A DNA stretch of 64,000 nt from Sporomusa sp. KB1 (GCF_007830295.1 NZ_VLKC01000002.1:3266881-3330880), one strand, 5' to 3'; shown: positions 17,991-27,137, counted from the first letter of the stretch. The notes: generated from the sequence alone by a model not told the origin. Numbers and translations are program-made.

Positions 17991-19058
17991 ATGTCAGAAA
18001 AAGTACTCATGAAAGGCAATGAGGCTATTGCTGAGGCTGCAGTTATTGCCGGTTGCCGCCATTATTTTGGCTATCCGATTACACCACAAACTGAGATACC
18101 GGAATATATGTCCAAACGTATGCCACAGGTTGGCGGCGTGTTTTTGCAGGCAGAGAGTGAGATTGCGGCTATTAATATGGTATATGGTGCAGCAGGCGCA
18201 GGGGCCAGGGTTATGACTTCTTCCTCCAGTCCGGGAATTAGCTTAAAGCAAGAGGGTATTTCTTATATTGCCGGAGCTGAGCTACCCTGTCTTATTGTAA
18301 ATATTATGCGTGGCGGTCCGGGACTTGGTGGTATTCAACCAGCACAAAGTGACTATTTTCAGGCTACAAAGGGTGGTGGCCATGGCGATTATCATACTAT
18401 TGTGCTGGCTCCGAATTCAGTTCAGGAAATGGCAGACTTCACTATGTTGGGATTTTCATTAGCTGACCAATATCGCAATCCGGTTATGCTGCTAGGCGAT
18501 GGGGTTATCGGTCAAATGATGGAACCGGTTGAAATCAAAGAGAACAATACTAAGCCTGTGGAAAAGCCGTGGGCTGCTGTTGGAATGCATGGGCGTACTA
18601 AGCCGAATATAATTAGTTCGTTATACCTAAAAGCCAAGGAGCTGGAAGAGCATAATAATCGTTTGCAAAAAAAATATGCTCTGATTCGGGAAAATGAAAT
18701 GCGTTGGGAAGAAATTTACACCAAGGATGCAAAGCTTATTCTTGTTGCTTACGGAATTACAGCGCGTATTGCACAGTCGGCGGTCGATAAAGCCAGAGAG
18801 AATGGTAAAAAGGTAGGTTTGTTACGTCCCATCTCGCTGTGGCCATTCCCGGAGCCGCCATTTTCCCGGTTGGCAAAAACGGCCAAGGCCTTTTTAACGC
18901 TTGAGCTAAGCGCTGGACAAATGATTGAAGATGTGCGTCTGGCTATTCATGATGCTAAGCCTGTATACTTCTATGGCCGTACTGGTGGCATGATAATGAC
19001 CCCAACGGAGATTTATCAGGAGGTCACCAGGATTCTAGATGGTAAGGAGGGCAAATAA
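17991..19058 (+). CDS. vorB: 2-oxoacid:ferredoxin oxidoreductase alpha subunit, VorB type
   Basis: The 355-aa protein matches the VorB/KorA alpha chains annotated as 3-methyl-2-oxobutanoate (branched-chain 2-oxoacid) dehydrogenase: [17 protein letters not shown] at the start, [14 protein letters not shown] for substrate/TPP contact, and [18 protein letters not shown]. It catalyses, with its partners, CoA- and ferredoxin-dependent oxidative decarboxylation of 2-oxoacids, or the reductive reverse. ATG 17991 has AGGAG eight bases upstream. The exact substrate (2-oxoisovalerate or 2-oxoglutarate) cannot be read from the sequence. Confidence 0.92.
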   Translation: MSEKVLMKGNEAIAEAAVIAGCRHYFGYPITPQTEIPEYMSKRMPQVGGVFLQAESEIAAINMVYGAAGAGARVMTSSSSPGISLKQEGISYIAGAELPCLIVNIMRGGPGLGGIQPAQSDYFQATKGGGHGDYHTIVLAPNSVQEMADFTMLGFSLADQYRNPVMLLGDGVIGQMMEPVEIKENNTKPVEKPWAAVGMHGRTKPNIISSLYLKAKELEEHNNRLQKKYALIRENEMRWEEIYTKDAKLILVAYGITARIAQSAVDKARENGKKVGLLRPISLWPFPEPPFSRLAKTAKAFLTLELSAGQMIEDVRLAIHDAKPVYFYGRTGGMIMTPTEIYQEVTRILDGKEGK

Positions 19059-19059
19059 C

Positions 19060-19812
19060 ATGGCGGAAGGGCTATTTTCCAGACCGAAAGCATTATTTGA
19101 CATACCTACTCACTATTGCCCTGGCTGTCATCATGGTATTATTCATCGGTTGGTAGCTGAGGTAATTGATGAACTTGATATTCAGGAAAAAACAATTGGG
19201 GTTGCGCCGGTAGGATGTTCAGTGCTTGCTTATGAGTATTTCCATGTTGACATGCTGGAAGCTTCCCATGGACGTGCACCGGCTGTAGCTACCGGTGTCA
19301 AACGGGTGCATCCTGACGCTGTTGTATTTACCTATCAAGGTGATGGGGATTTGGCGGCTATCGGCTGTGCAGAAATTGTCCATGCGGCTGCGCGGGGCGA
19401 AAAAATAACGACTATCTATGTTAATAATGCCATTTATGGTATGACTGGCGGTCAAATGGCTCCCACTAGTCTGATTGGTCAAGTTACCAGTACATCTCCT
19501 TATGGACGTAACTTGGAGACTGCGGGAATGCCTATTCGGGTATCGGAGATGCTGGCTACTCTGGATGGCCCTGCCTTTATTGCCCGGGTGGCAGTCAATA
19601 CACCTGCTGCTATGAATAAAGCAAAGGCCGCTATCAAAAAGGCATTTGAGCTTCAACTCAGCGGACAAGGGTTTTGTTTAGTAGAAGTACTGTCAATTTG
19701 CCCAACAAACTGGGGAAAAACGCCGCTTGAAGCCGTTACATGGCTGGAAGAAAACATGGTGCCGCACTACCCGCTTGGTGTTTACAAAGATGCGGCGGAG
19801 GTGGCAAAATGA
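19060..19812 (+). CDS. 2-oxoacid:ferredoxin oxidoreductase beta subunit (TPP-binding)
   Basis: The 250-aa beta chain has the CPGCHHG motif near residue 20, PVGCSV for cluster/TPP contact, and the TPP-Mg motif [11 protein letters not shown] followed by [16 protein letters not shown]. This pairs with VorB-type alpha chains. It begins two bases after the vorB stop, behind AAGGAGG, and overlaps the gamma gene by four bases. Confidence 0.93.
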   Translation: MAEGLFSRPKALFDIPTHYCPGCHHGIIHRLVAEVIDELDIQEKTIGVAPVGCSVLAYEYFHVDMLEASHGRAPAVATGVKRVHPDAVVFTYQGDGDLAAIGCAEIVHAAARGEKITTIYVNNAIYGMTGGQMAPTSLIGQVTSTSPYGRNLETAGMPIRVSEMLATLDGPAFIARVAVNTPAAMNKAKAAIKKAFELQLSGQGFCLVEVLSICPTNWGKTPLEAVTWLEENMVPHYPLGVYKDAAEVAK

Positions 19813-20354
19813 GACACGAGATTATCATGTCCGGTTTTGGTGGTCAGGGTGTTATGCTTATGGGTCAGATAGTAACCTATGCAGGTATGCTGGAAGAAAA
19901 ACATGTATCCTGGATTCCTTCCTATGGTCCCGAGATGCGTGGCGGGACAGCCAACTGCTCAGTTATTATTACTGAAGGGTTACCGGGTTCTCCAATGGTA
20001 GAAGAACCGACAGCCGCTGTTATTCTTAATTTACCATCACTTGACAAGTTTGAAGCTGCCGTTCGGGCAAACGGAGTTTTGATTGTCAATAGCTCATTAA
20101 TTGACAGAGCCGTTAACAGGCAGGATATCAAGGTTTATCGTGTGCCGGTAAATGATATAGCGATTGAGATGGGCAATTTGAAAATGGCCAATATGGTGGC
20201 ACTGGGCGCGCTTATTGCCGCGACCGATGCCGTTGAAATGGAAGTGCTGTTTACTGCGTTAGCCAAAAAGTTTGCGTCTAAGCCTCAGATCATTGAGGTC
20301 AACCAACCAGCTATTAAACGCGGTTATGACTATGTAAAAAACAACATAGCTTAA
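19809..20354 (+). CDS. 2-oxoacid:ferredoxin oxidoreductase gamma subunit
   Basis: The 181-aa gamma chain begins with the classical [16 protein letters not shown] motif and contains [18 protein letters not shown], both diagnostic of VorA/KorC gamma subunits. The ATG overlaps the beta stop (ATGA), indicating translational coupling. Together the genes 17692-20354 encode a complete four-subunit enzyme with order delta-alpha-beta-gamma. Confidence 0.94.
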   Translation: MRHEIIMSGFGGQGVMLMGQIVTYAGMLEEKHVSWIPSYGPEMRGGTANCSVIITEGLPGSPMVEEPTAAVILNLPSLDKFEAAVRANGVLIVNSSLIDRAVNRQDIKVYRVPVNDIAIEMGNLKMANMVALGALIAATDAVEMEVLFTALAKKFASKPQIIEVNQPAIKRGYDYVKNNIA

Positions 20355-20408
20355 GTGAAGCAAAAAAGAAGTGTAAGGGTGCAGGAAAAGTATTACTAAT
20401 ATAGAATG

Positions 20409-20438
20409 TGTAACCTACTATATGTTAAGGAGGTTACA
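20409..20438 (+). promoter_or_regulatory. RBS-sequestering hairpin before the DJ-1/PfpI gene
   Basis: TGTAACCT (20409-20416) pairs perfectly with AGGTTACA (20431-20438). The 3' arm contains the GG of the AAGGAGG ribosome-binding site (20427-20433) of the gene starting at 20443. The structure could limit translation; a ligand or temperature response is speculation. Confidence 0.6.
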
Positions 20439-20442
20439 TATA

Positions 20443-21012
20443 ATGCCGAAGAAAATTCTTTTACTGACTGGTGACTGTGCGGAAGACTATGAGGTTAAGG
20501 TTCCCCAACAAGCGCTGATGATGCTTGGCTATCAAGTTGATGTAGCCGTGCCTAATAAGAGTGCCGGCGATATGGTTCAGCTGGTTGTACATGACTTTAT
20601 CGGTCTGGATACCTATGTTGAATTGACTGGTCACCGGATTCCGGTTGATGTTGCAGCCAAAGACGCTAAGGCTGAAGATTATGTCGGGTTGGTAGTTCCT
20701 GGCGGTCGTGCTCCTGAATATATTAGGATGTATGATGAGGCTCTCAAACTAGTACAGGATTTCTTTGCTGCTGGCAAACCAGTAGCCGCCATTTGTCACG
20801 GTACCCAGTTACTGGCTCCGGCGAAAGTATTGGCTGGTAAAACAGTAACTTCCTATCCGGCATGTGCCGCTGAGTGCCAATTGGCTGGTGCTGAATGGAA
20901 AAACGAGCCGGTTGTTATCAGTGGTAATTTGGTCACAGCCCAAGCCTGGCCCAATCATCCTGCATGGTTAAAAGCTTTTGTTGATCTACTGGGCGCGAAG
21001 ATCAGTATCTAA
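20443..21012 (+). CDS. DJ-1/PfpI family protein
   Basis: The 189-aa protein has the DJ-1/PfpI fold, with the nucleophilic elbow AAICHGTQLLAPA (Cys near residue 116) and the upstream acidic residue in VVPGGRAPEYIR. Members act as glyoxalase III/deglycases, chaperones or proteases; the precise activity is not predictable. The start at 20443 follows AAGGAGG, and the RBS lies in a hairpin. It is followed by a long terminator and not obviously linked to neighbours. Confidence 0.9.
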   Translation: MPKKILLLTGDCAEDYEVKVPQQALMMLGYQVDVAVPNKSAGDMVQLVVHDFIGLDTYVELTGHRIPVDVAAKDAKAEDYVGLVVPGGRAPEYIRMYDEALKLVQDFFAAGKPVAAICHGTQLLAPAKVLAGKTVTSYPACAAECQLAGAEWKNEPVVISGNLVTAQAWPNHPAWLKAFVDLLGAKISI

Positions 21013-21033
21013 ATAAGCTGTATGCTATAAACG

Positions 21034-21114
21034 GGATTGCTATGCTATCAGCTGCCAAGACGTAAGAAAAATTTTTTCTTACGTCTTGGCGGCAAAAGTA
21101 TAGCAATCTCTTTT
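21034..21114 (+). terminator. Long terminator hairpin
   Basis: A near-complete palindrome: GATTGCTATGCT with AGTATAGCAATC outside, and GCCAAGACGTAAGAAAAA with TTTTTTCTTACGTCTTGGC inside, followed by TCTTTT. It ends the DJ-1/PfpI transcript. Confidence 0.85.
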
Positions 21115-21160
21115 ACTGCTTACTGTTGTTAAAGAATTGACTAGTAGGCCATACTATAGA

Positions 21161-21189
21161 TAGACAGATTTGTCTAGTTGAGCTATAAT
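21161..21189 (+). promoter_or_regulatory. Promoter of the acyl-CoA ligase gene
   Basis: TAGACA (21161-21166) and TATAAT (21184-21189) with 17-base spacing form a near-consensus housekeeping promoter. Confidence 0.7.
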
Positions 21190-21239
21190 TATACAGTTAT
21201 AGCTGTTTTTCAGCACTACGAACGGAAGGGGTGCAGTTA

Positions 21240-22715
21240 TTGTTTGTTCATGATCTTATTCTTAATGGAACAGTAGACAGCCCGGCTTTTGCGGGTAAAG
21301 ATAAGGTGTCTTATGGTGAACTGCAAGAGCAAGTAAGGAAATACCGCAATTATTTTTATTCATCAGGCATTCGGACAGGTGAAAATGTAGGGTTGTTTTC
21401 CCACAATTCGGTTGAGTTTGTATATTGCTATATGGCTATTGCCAGTCTGGGAGCTATCGTTGTCCCCATTAATTTTCAATTAACTGTCAGAGAAACTACT
21501 TTTATTATTAAAGACGCTAAGATGAGTCATCTCATTACCAGGGAGCGCTTAGCCATTGATTCTGAGCTTAGCCAACAGGGCTATAAGCAGGAAGTTACCC
21601 AGCTTGTTATTGCTGACATCAAATTAGTAGTAGAACAGGAGGAATTTTCGACGGCTCCGGCGTTAGCAGCCGGTTTTGACGAAAATCAGCCTTGTGTTAT
21701 TATATATACTTCAGGTACAACTGGTATTCCCAAAGGGGCTGTGTTAACCCACAAAAATCTTGTTAGTGATGCAGTGGCTTTCCGGGAAGTGCTGCCGGTG
21801 GCTGCTACAGATAATGTATTATGTGTGCTTCCAATGTATCACTGCTTTTCCTGGACGTGCGCTGTGCTTGTCTCGCTGCTTTGCGGGGCGTCAATTACAA
21901 TATTGGAAGCCTTTGCACCCAAAGAGACCATTGCGGCGATTAAAGACGATAAAGTAACAGTTGTCTTCGGAGTGCCTCCGATGTATAACCTTTTTGTTCG
22001 TGTTGGGCAGTACCAAGACTTTTCCGGTGTTAGGTACTTTATCTCCGGTGGAGCGTCTTTGCCTGAAAAAGTAGCGCAGCAGTTTTCAGAAAAATTTGGG
22101 CAAAAAATTATTGAAGGCTATGGTCTTTCAGAAGCTTCGCCGGTAGTTGCACTTAATCCAGTGTCGAAGCCAAAATACTGTTCGATTGGCAAAGCTCTCC
22201 CTGGCTTAGAGGTAAGGGTGGCTGATCCCAATGGGCAGACTTTGCCGCCAGGGATGGTTGGTGAGCTTGTCGTGCGGGGGCCAATTGTCATGAAGGGTTA
22301 TTTTAACCTACCGGCTGAAACGGCTAACACGCTTAAAGATGGCTGGCTTTATACGGGCGATTTAGCTTATCAAGATTCGGAAGGCTATTTCTTTGTTGTC
22401 GATCGCTTGAAGGATTTGATTATTTCCAATGGGGAAAATATTTATCCGCGAGAGATTGAGGAGTTGCTTTATGCATACCCAGGTATCATTGAGGCCAGTG
22501 TTATTGGTGTTGCTGACGAGCTGCGCGGCCAGGTAGCGCGTGCTTATATCGTGCTGGCTGAAGGTCAGCATTTTGATAAGAAGGCAGTTAGAGAGTATCT
22601 TCATGCCAATATTGCCGCTTATAAAATTCCGCGTGATTTCCATGTGGTGGATGCTTTGCCCAAAAACCAGACAGGCAAAATATTAAAACGTGTGCTGCGC
22701 GAACACGTGGGGTAA
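21240..22715 (+). CDS. Acyl-CoA synthetase (AMP-forming)
   Basis: The 491-aa enzyme activates a carboxylic acid as acyl-AMP and transfers it to CoA. It shows the P-loop-like YTSGTTGIPKGAVLTHKN near residue 158-175, the GYGLSEASP motif, YTGDLAYQD, and the C-terminal KDLIISNGENIYPREIE and PKNQTGKILKR with the catalytic Lys. This pattern is that of long- or medium-chain fatty acid and aryl-CoA ligases. The TTG at 21240 has GGAAGGGG eight bases upstream and is preferred to a GTG at 21231 that overlaps this site. Chain-length specificity is unknown. Confidence 0.9.
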   Translation: MFVHDLILNGTVDSPAFAGKDKVSYGELQEQVRKYRNYFYSSGIRTGENVGLFSHNSVEFVYCYMAIASLGAIVVPINFQLTVRETTFIIKDAKMSHLITRERLAIDSELSQQGYKQEVTQLVIADIKLVVEQEEFSTAPALAAGFDENQPCVIIYTSGTTGIPKGAVLTHKNLVSDAVAFREVLPVAATDNVLCVLPMYHCFSWTCAVLVSLLCGASITILEAFAPKETIAAIKDDKVTVVFGVPPMYNLFVRVGQYQDFSGVRYFISGGASLPEKVAQQFSEKFGQKIIEGYGLSEASPVVALNPVSKPKYCSIGKALPGLEVRVADPNGQTLPPGMVGELVVRGPIVMKGYFNLPAETANTLKDGWLYTGDLAYQDSEGYFFVVDRLKDLIISNGENIYPREIEELLYAYPGIIEASVIGVADELRGQVARAYIVLAEGQHFDKKAVREYLHANIAAYKIPRDFHVVDALPKNQTGKILKRVLREHVG

Positions 22716-22721
22716 TGCTGG

Positions 22722-22758
22722 AAAGCCAAGTCCTTAGAAAGAGGGCTTGGCTTTTCTT
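22722..22758 (+). terminator. Terminator after the acyl-CoA ligase gene
   Basis: AAGCCAAGTCC pairs with GGGCTTGGCTT around TTAGAAAGA and ends in TTCTTT. Confidence 0.85.
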
Positions 22759-22854
22759 TACGAAAATAATGACAAACTTGAAAAGATTACTATTTGCCTT
22801 TATAGTAGTATTTGTAAGTAAGTTTAGTTGTAGTTTTGGTGGAAGGCGATAATT

Positions 22855-23682
22855 ATGATTCGGTTATTAACAGGTGACGACAATCCTGAGGTCAAAGCCT
22901 ATTTGGAACGCAACTATATGGAAACCGCTTTACTCAGTGGCAATCTTGCCAGATGTGGGATTGATAATGACAGAATGAGCCGCCGCGCTGGTGATTATTA
23001 TGGATACTTTTCTGCTGGCAGATTAGAAGGCATACTCGCCTTCTTTAACTTGGGAAATGTAGTGCCGCATTTTGAGGCTGCTAAGGCTATTGGCAGTTTT
23101 ATCGAAATCATGCGCCAACGTAGATTTGAAGTATTGGTTGGTATGAAAAGGCTAGTGGAGCCTTTATGTTTGGCGCTGGCTCCCTATAAAAAAGTGCGTG
23201 ACTGTGAGAATAGTTATTATTTGGTAAACCATGAAATAAGGCCATATTCCCTCGATTGTGTACATCAAATAGCTGCTGTGGAAGCAGTAGACAGGGAGAT
23301 GGCCCTTACCTTTATTGTTGAGGCCTACAGGCAGGGCTTTAAACGCCGCTTTAACCAGGAATTGGCAGTCAAACTTATTGAAGATCGGGGTCCGGAAGAA
23401 ACTTTGCTTTTTTTGCTTATAAACAAAATGCCTGTGGCTCAGGCGATCATTCAGGTAGCTACTGGCCGGATTAATCAGATTGGTGGTGTCTATACCAGTG
23501 AGCATAGCCGGGGTAAGGGGTATTGTAAGGCTCTGGTTGCTGAATTGTGCGGGCAGATTCATGCTGCAGGCAAAATTCCCACGTTAATGGTACGAAAAGA
23601 CAATAGTCCGGCGGTGAGAGCCTATCAAGCCCTGGGGTTTGCTTATTATGATGAATATCTAATCGTAAAATTTGCAGTGTGA
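22855..23682 (+). CDS. GNAT family N-acetyltransferase
   Basis: The 275-aa protein has an atypical N-terminal half and a C-terminal GNAT domain (about 185-275) with the acetyl-CoA motif GGVYTSEHSRGKGYCKALV and VRKDNSPAVRAYQALGF near the end, as in FR47-like enzymes. It should transfer an acyl group from acyl-CoA to an amine; the substrate is unknown. ATG 22855 follows GGAAGGCG. UbiX begins 15 bases downstream, so the GNAT, ubiX and amidohydrolase genes probably form an operon. Confidence 0.85.
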   Translation: MIRLLTGDDNPEVKAYLERNYMETALLSGNLARCGIDNDRMSRRAGDYYGYFSAGRLEGILAFFNLGNVVPHFEAAKAIGSFIEIMRQRRFEVLVGMKRLVEPLCLALAPYKKVRDCENSYYLVNHEIRPYSLDCVHQIAAVEAVDREMALTFIVEAYRQGFKRRFNQELAVKLIEDRGPEETLLFLLINKMPVAQAIIQVATGRINQIGGVYTSEHSRGKGYCKALVAELCGQIHAAGKIPTLMVRKDNSPAVRAYQALGFAYYDEYLIVKFAV

Positions 23683-23697
23683 TTTGGAGGAATGCTT

Positions 23698-24249
23698 ATG
23701 CGCATAGCTGTGGGTGTTACCGGTGCAAGCGGCGCCATATACGGCTATACTGTAATTAAAGCTTTGTATGATTTGGGTATCGAAGTCCACGCCGTTTATA
23801 CCGATATGGGCCGCAAGGTACTAGAATATGAATGCGGCCACAATATAGAAGTCATCCAAAAATATGCTACTGTGTATGATAACGCAGATCTGTTTGCGCC
23901 GCTGGCCAGTGGCTCCTTTAAGATGAACGGCATGGTGGTTGTGCCTTGCTCTATGCATACATTAGGAGCTTTGGCTGGTGCCAGCGGGCGGGACTTGCTG
24001 ACAAGGGCCGCTGACGTGACTCTCAAAGAAGGAAGAAAGCTTGTGGTAGTGCCCCGGGAGACGCCGGTGACACCTATTCATTTGGAGAATATGCTCAGGC
24101 TGGCGCGCTCTGGGGTGGTAGTTATGCCAGCGGCTCCGGGATTTTATCATAAGCCAGTCACAGTGGACGATATAGTGGCTTTCATGGCCGGCAAGATATT
24201 AGATATCTTTGCTATAGAACATACATTATTCAAACGCTGGGGAAATTAG
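23698..24249 (+). CDS. ubiX: Flavin prenyltransferase UbiX
   Basis: The 183-aa enzyme makes prenylated FMN, the cofactor of UbiD-type decarboxylases. It has GVTGASGAIYG at the N-terminus (FMN phosphate), VVVPCSMHTLGALAGA, and the C-terminal VPRETPVTPIHLENM and MPAAPGFYHKP motifs, all diagnostic. ATG 23698 has GGAGG seven bases upstream; the ATG at 23692 is only one base from it. No ubiD is in this window, so its client must be elsewhere. Confidence 0.95.
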   Translation: MRIAVGVTGASGAIYGYTVIKALYDLGIEVHAVYTDMGRKVLEYECGHNIEVIQKYATVYDNADLFAPLASGSFKMNGMVVVPCSMHTLGALAGASGRDLLTRAADVTLKEGRKLVVVPRETPVTPIHLENMLRLARSGVVVMPAAPGFYHKPVTVDDIVAFMAGKILDIFAIEHTLFKRWGN

Positions 24250-24265
24250 CAAAGGGGTGGAGACG

Positions 24266-25597
24266 ATGTCACTGCTGATAAAAAATGGCACAATTGTAAC
24301 CATGAATGCCGGCAGAGAAATTATTCAGGGCGATGTGTATGTGGAAGGCTGTAGAATAAAAGCAATCGGTGCGGGGCTCACCTCGGCTGCTGATAAAGTA
24401 ATTGATGCTGCCGGGCAAGTGGTGATTCCTGGTCTTGTTCAACCACATATTCACTTGTGTCAGACACTGTTTCGCGGCCAGGCGGACGATCTGGAATTAT
24501 TAGACTGGCTAAAACAAAAGATTTGGCCGTTAGAAGCAGCCCATGATGCACAATCCATCTATTATTCAGCTTTACTTGGCATTGGTGAATTATTCAAAGG
24601 CGGTACGACCGCTATTGTGGATATGGCGACAGTCAATCATACCGAAAGTAATTTTCAAGCCATCTATGACAGCGGCATTCGGGCCATCTCCGGCAAATGC
24701 ATGATGGATTTTGGGACAGACGTTCCGGCTGCGCTGCAAGATACCACGATAAATGCCCTGGAGGAAAGTATCGAGCTTCTGCAAAAATGGCAGGGCGCGG
24801 GCGAGGGGCGGATTAGTTATGCGTTTACCCCGCGATTTGCCGTCTCCTGTACGGCAGAACTATTAACTAAGACGGTAGAATTAGCCAATAAGTATAAAGT
24901 TGCCATTCACACTCATGCTTCAGAGAATCGGAGTGAGGTTGAATATGTGCAAAAGCTTTCCGGGATGCGCAATATTCTTTATCTTGATAAACTGGGTTTA
25001 ACAGGTCCCAGCCTTATTTTAGCTCACTGTATTCATCTAACAAATGAGGAAATGTCAGTACTGGCGAATAGTCAGACAAACATTGTTCATTGTCCTTCCT
25101 CCAATCTCAAGCTCGGCTCAGGCATTGCTAAAATCCCCGAACTTATCGATAAGGGTGCCGCCGTGGCTATCGCCGCCGATGGGGCTCCATGTAATAATAA
25201 TCTTGATGGTTTTATGGAAATGCGGCTTGCGGCGTTAATCCAAAAGCCCTTCTATGGTCCGACCGCCATGCCGGCGAACAAGGTATTTGAGTTGGCCACC
25301 CTGGGCGGGGCTAAGGCGATGGGACTCAGTGATCAAATTGGCAGTATTGAACCGGGGAAAAAGGCTGACATAGCCATTGTCAGCCTGAATGACTTGCGGA
25401 CAACCCCAACAGCAGGGGTTACTATTTACACCCAACTGGTTTATCAGGTACAAAGCAGTCAGGTGCTGACAACCATTGTAAATGGACAAGTAGTCATGGA
25501 AAATCGGCAGCTTACCACTATTGATGAGACAGAGGTGCGGCAACAGGCTAACCAGGCCGTAAAACGGGTCGCTGCACGTGCCCAAATAGCTTTATAA
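24266..25597 (+). CDS. Amidohydrolase, 5'-deoxyadenosine/MTA/SAH deaminase family
   Basis: The 443-aa metal-dependent hydrolase has PHIHLCQTLFRG (HxH), the carboxylate/His motif HTHASEN, AHCIHLT and the metal Asp in AIAADGAPCNNNLD. This matches the MtaD/DadD branch, which deaminates 5'-deoxyadenosine, methylthioadenosine or S-adenosylhomocysteine formed by SAM enzymes; related chlorohydrolase-type substrates are possible. ATG 24266 follows AAAGGGGTGG; the GTG at 24257 lies within it. It follows ubiX by 16 bases. Confidence 0.85.
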   Translation: MSLLIKNGTIVTMNAGREIIQGDVYVEGCRIKAIGAGLTSAADKVIDAAGQVVIPGLVQPHIHLCQTLFRGQADDLELLDWLKQKIWPLEAAHDAQSIYYSALLGIGELFKGGTTAIVDMATVNHTESNFQAIYDSGIRAISGKCMMDFGTDVPAALQDTTINALEESIELLQKWQGAGEGRISYAFTPRFAVSCTAELLTKTVELANKYKVAIHTHASENRSEVEYVQKLSGMRNILYLDKLGLTGPSLILAHCIHLTNEEMSVLANSQTNIVHCPSSNLKLGSGIAKIPELIDKGAAVAIAADGAPCNNNLDGFMEMRLAALIQKPFYGPTAMPANKVFELATLGGAKAMGLSDQIGSIEPGKKADIAIVSLNDLRTTPTAGVTIYTQLVYQVQSSQVLTTIVNGQVVMENRQLTTIDETEVRQQANQAVKRVAARAQIAL

Positions 25598-25688
25598 GGG
25601 AATTTTAACCAAGAAAATAAAGGAATTATTCGAATTTTGCCGAAGAATAATGGCAAGCTAAAAATAATTGAATCAGGGGTGAAATTTT

Positions 25689-26156
25689 ATGCGGCTGTCC
25701 CTAAAGCCTTTGGCCGTATGCCTAGTGGTTCTTATGCTTGTTGTGGTGAATACTTCGGTATTTGCTGCTTCGGCCAAGCCAACAGCGGTAAAGACGGATA
25801 ATATTATTAAAACAGCGGAAAAGTATCTTAAAACGCCATACCGGTTTGGCGGTGAATCTCCCAAAGGGTTTGATTGCTCAGGCTTTGTTAAATTCGTATA
25901 TGATAAGAATGGCAAAAAACTGCCGCGTTCAGCCGATGTTCAGTATATGCAGGGAAAAAAGGTTGAGCGCAGCAAGCTTAAACCAGGTGATTTGGTATTT
26001 TTTACAACCTATGCCGCGGGAGCTTCGCATGTAGGCATTTATTATGGCAGTGGTAAATTCATTCATGCTTCCTCCAGCCGGGGTGTAATGATTAGCCGGC
26101 TGGACGAAACGTACTGGAAGCCGCGTTACTTCGGTGCCAAGCGAATTCTTAATTAA
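25689..26156 (+). CDS. Secreted NlpC/P60 peptidase
   Basis: The 155-aa protein begins with a signal peptide (residues 1-27, hydrophobic core LAVCLVVLMLVVV, cleavage near VFAAS). An NlpC/P60 domain fills the rest with the catalytic Cys in GFDCSGFVKFVYD, His in ASHVGIYYG and a second His in FIHASSS. It is expected to cut peptidoglycan stem peptides between D-Glu and the diamino acid outside the cell. There is no SH3 or LysM targeting domain. ATG follows AGGGGTG. Confidence 0.92.
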   Translation: MRLSLKPLAVCLVVLMLVVVNTSVFAASAKPTAVKTDNIIKTAEKYLKTPYRFGGESPKGFDCSGFVKFVYDKNGKKLPRSADVQYMQGKKVERSKLKPGDLVFFTTYAAGASHVGIYYGSGKFIHASSSRGVMISRLDETYWKPRYFGAKRILN

Positions 26157-26173
26157 ATATCGGAGGAGTACTT

Positions 26174-26647
26174 ATGATTTTTGGACATATTTCAACAGTA
26201 GCAGCAGATGTACCACACCTTCATAAAATTCTTGTTAAAGGGCTTGAGTATCTTGTAAAAAATGATTTGGCGGCATTGCCTACAGGTAAGTATGAAATTG
26301 AAGGTAAAGATATCTATGTAGCTATTAATGAATATGAAACCCAGCCGCGGGAAGCTCGCAGAGCAGAAGCTCATGCTGATTATCTCGACATTCAATATAT
26401 TATTTCAGGCCAGGAAATGGTTGCTTATAGCTTATTGGCTGCAAATAACGAAGTTTTAGCTGATGAACTGGCGGCTAACGATGTGATATTTTATAAAACA
26501 GTGCAACAAGAGACTGATTTGGCAATGACAGAGGGTATGTATGCCATATTCTTTCCCTGGGATGTACACCGCCCCAACTGTATACTGAATAAGGCTGCTT
26601 CTGTCAAAAAAGCTGTTGTAAAAATTAAAATGTCGCTGTTAAAATAA
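26174..26647 (+). CDS. YhcH/YjgK/YiaL family protein
   Basis: The 157-aa protein matches the DUF386 cupin-like family: starting MIFGHI, with AHADYLDIQYIISGQE in the middle (His and Glu metal ligands) and FPWDVHRPNC near the end. Family members are linked to sialic acid and other sugar metabolism, but their chemistry is not settled. ATG has GGAGGAG upstream. It is 17 bases after the NlpC gene and ends a short unit; no sugar genes are adjacent. Confidence 0.88.
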   Translation: MIFGHISTVAADVPHLHKILVKGLEYLVKNDLAALPTGKYEIEGKDIYVAINEYETQPREARRAEAHADYLDIQYIISGQEMVAYSLLAANNEVLADELAANDVIFYKTVQQETDLAMTEGMYAIFFPWDVHRPNCILNKAASVKKAVVKIKMSLLK

Positions 26648-26702
26648 CTGGCACTATTCCGAACAATATTTCTAATTAAGTAATTAAAGTTCGATTTTTT
26701 CA

Positions 26703-26732
26703 TTGACAGCTTTTACCCACTACTGGTACAAT
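26703..26732 (+). promoter_or_regulatory. Promoter of the purine permease leader
   Basis: A perfect TTGACA (26703-26708) and TACAAT (26727-26732) with 18-base spacing lie just upstream of the guanine aptamer. Confidence 0.75.
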
Positions 26733-26747
26733 ACAAATAAATACATA

Positions 26748-26820
26748 ATGCTCGTATATATTTGAGGATATGGCTCAAAAGTTTCTACCAGGCGACCGTA
26801 AATCGCCCGACTACGGGTGA
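26748..26820 (+). promoter_or_regulatory. Guanine riboswitch aptamer (purine class)
   Basis: The element has P1 arms CTCGTA / TACGGG, the P2 hairpin TTTGAG-GATATGG-CTCAAA, the joining GTTTCTACCA, the P3 hairpin GGCGA-CCGTAAA-TCGCC and CGACTACGGG. The specificity base in GACTACG is C, which indicates guanine or hypoxanthine rather than adenine. It has no terminator of its own and is directly followed by a PRPP-type aptamer. Confidence 0.95.
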
Positions 26821-26822
26821 AA

Positions 26823-26925
26823 GTGTGCCTAGGGTTCCGCATAACACAACGTGGTGTGGCTGTGACCAAGTGGCACAGGTGTTACTGGATAGCACTACAC
26901 CGATGGGATAAAAACCCTGGCGGGG
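26823..26925 (+). promoter_or_regulatory. PRPP riboswitch (ykkC subtype 2b)
   Basis: The ykkC-class core is visible: GTGCCTAGGGTTCCGCA at the 5' side and ACACCGATGGGATAAAAACCC at the 3' side, with a variable paired region between. The class includes guanidine, ppGpp and PRPP sensors. Its position immediately after a guanine aptamer and ahead of purine genes matches the known guanine-PRPP tandem arrangement, so PRPP is the likely ligand. The terminator at 26914 is its platform. Confidence 0.88.
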
Positions 26926-26974
26926 AAGTTTCGCTCTATGATGTTCATGCGAAATTTCCCTGTTAGGGTTTTTT
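26914..26974 (+). terminator. Shared terminator of the tandem riboswitch
   Basis: CCCTGGCGGGGAAGTTTCGC pairs with GCGAAATTTCCCTGTTAGGG, followed by TTTTTTGG. The 5' arm overlaps the PRPP aptamer 3' end, so ligand binding would compete with terminator formation. Confidence 0.88.
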
Positions 26975-27028
26975 GGTGTTGTTGGAATACGCTATGGTGC
27001 TAGCGGTGACACTGTAAGAAGGTTATCT

Positions 27029-27120
27029 AATCCAGATGGAAAGTATAACTTTCCCTGGATAGACAACTAAGGCTTCTGCCGGCGTCCTGAAGGACTTGGC
27101 ACAAGCCAAGTCTTATCTTT
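27029..27120 (+). other. Structured leader element, copy A
   Basis: A TCCAG / CTGGA stem encloses a GGAAAGT-ATA-ACTTTCC hairpin; further down GTCC-TGAA-GGAC competes with the longer hairpin GACTTGGC-ACAA-GCCAAGTC, which is followed by TTATCTTTT. A second copy of about 80 percent identity lies at 43518-43610 before niaR. I do not recognise it as a known riboswitch. It sits directly before the permease ribosome-binding site. Confidence 0.6.
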
Positions 27121-27137
27121 TAAGGGGGGAAGAGAGA

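Noticed and set aside
26823..26925. Guanidine-I reading of the ykkC-class element
   Set aside because: Guanidine sensors accompany transporters or carboxylases for guanidine; the tandem with a guanine aptamer and purine genes fits the PRPP subtype better.
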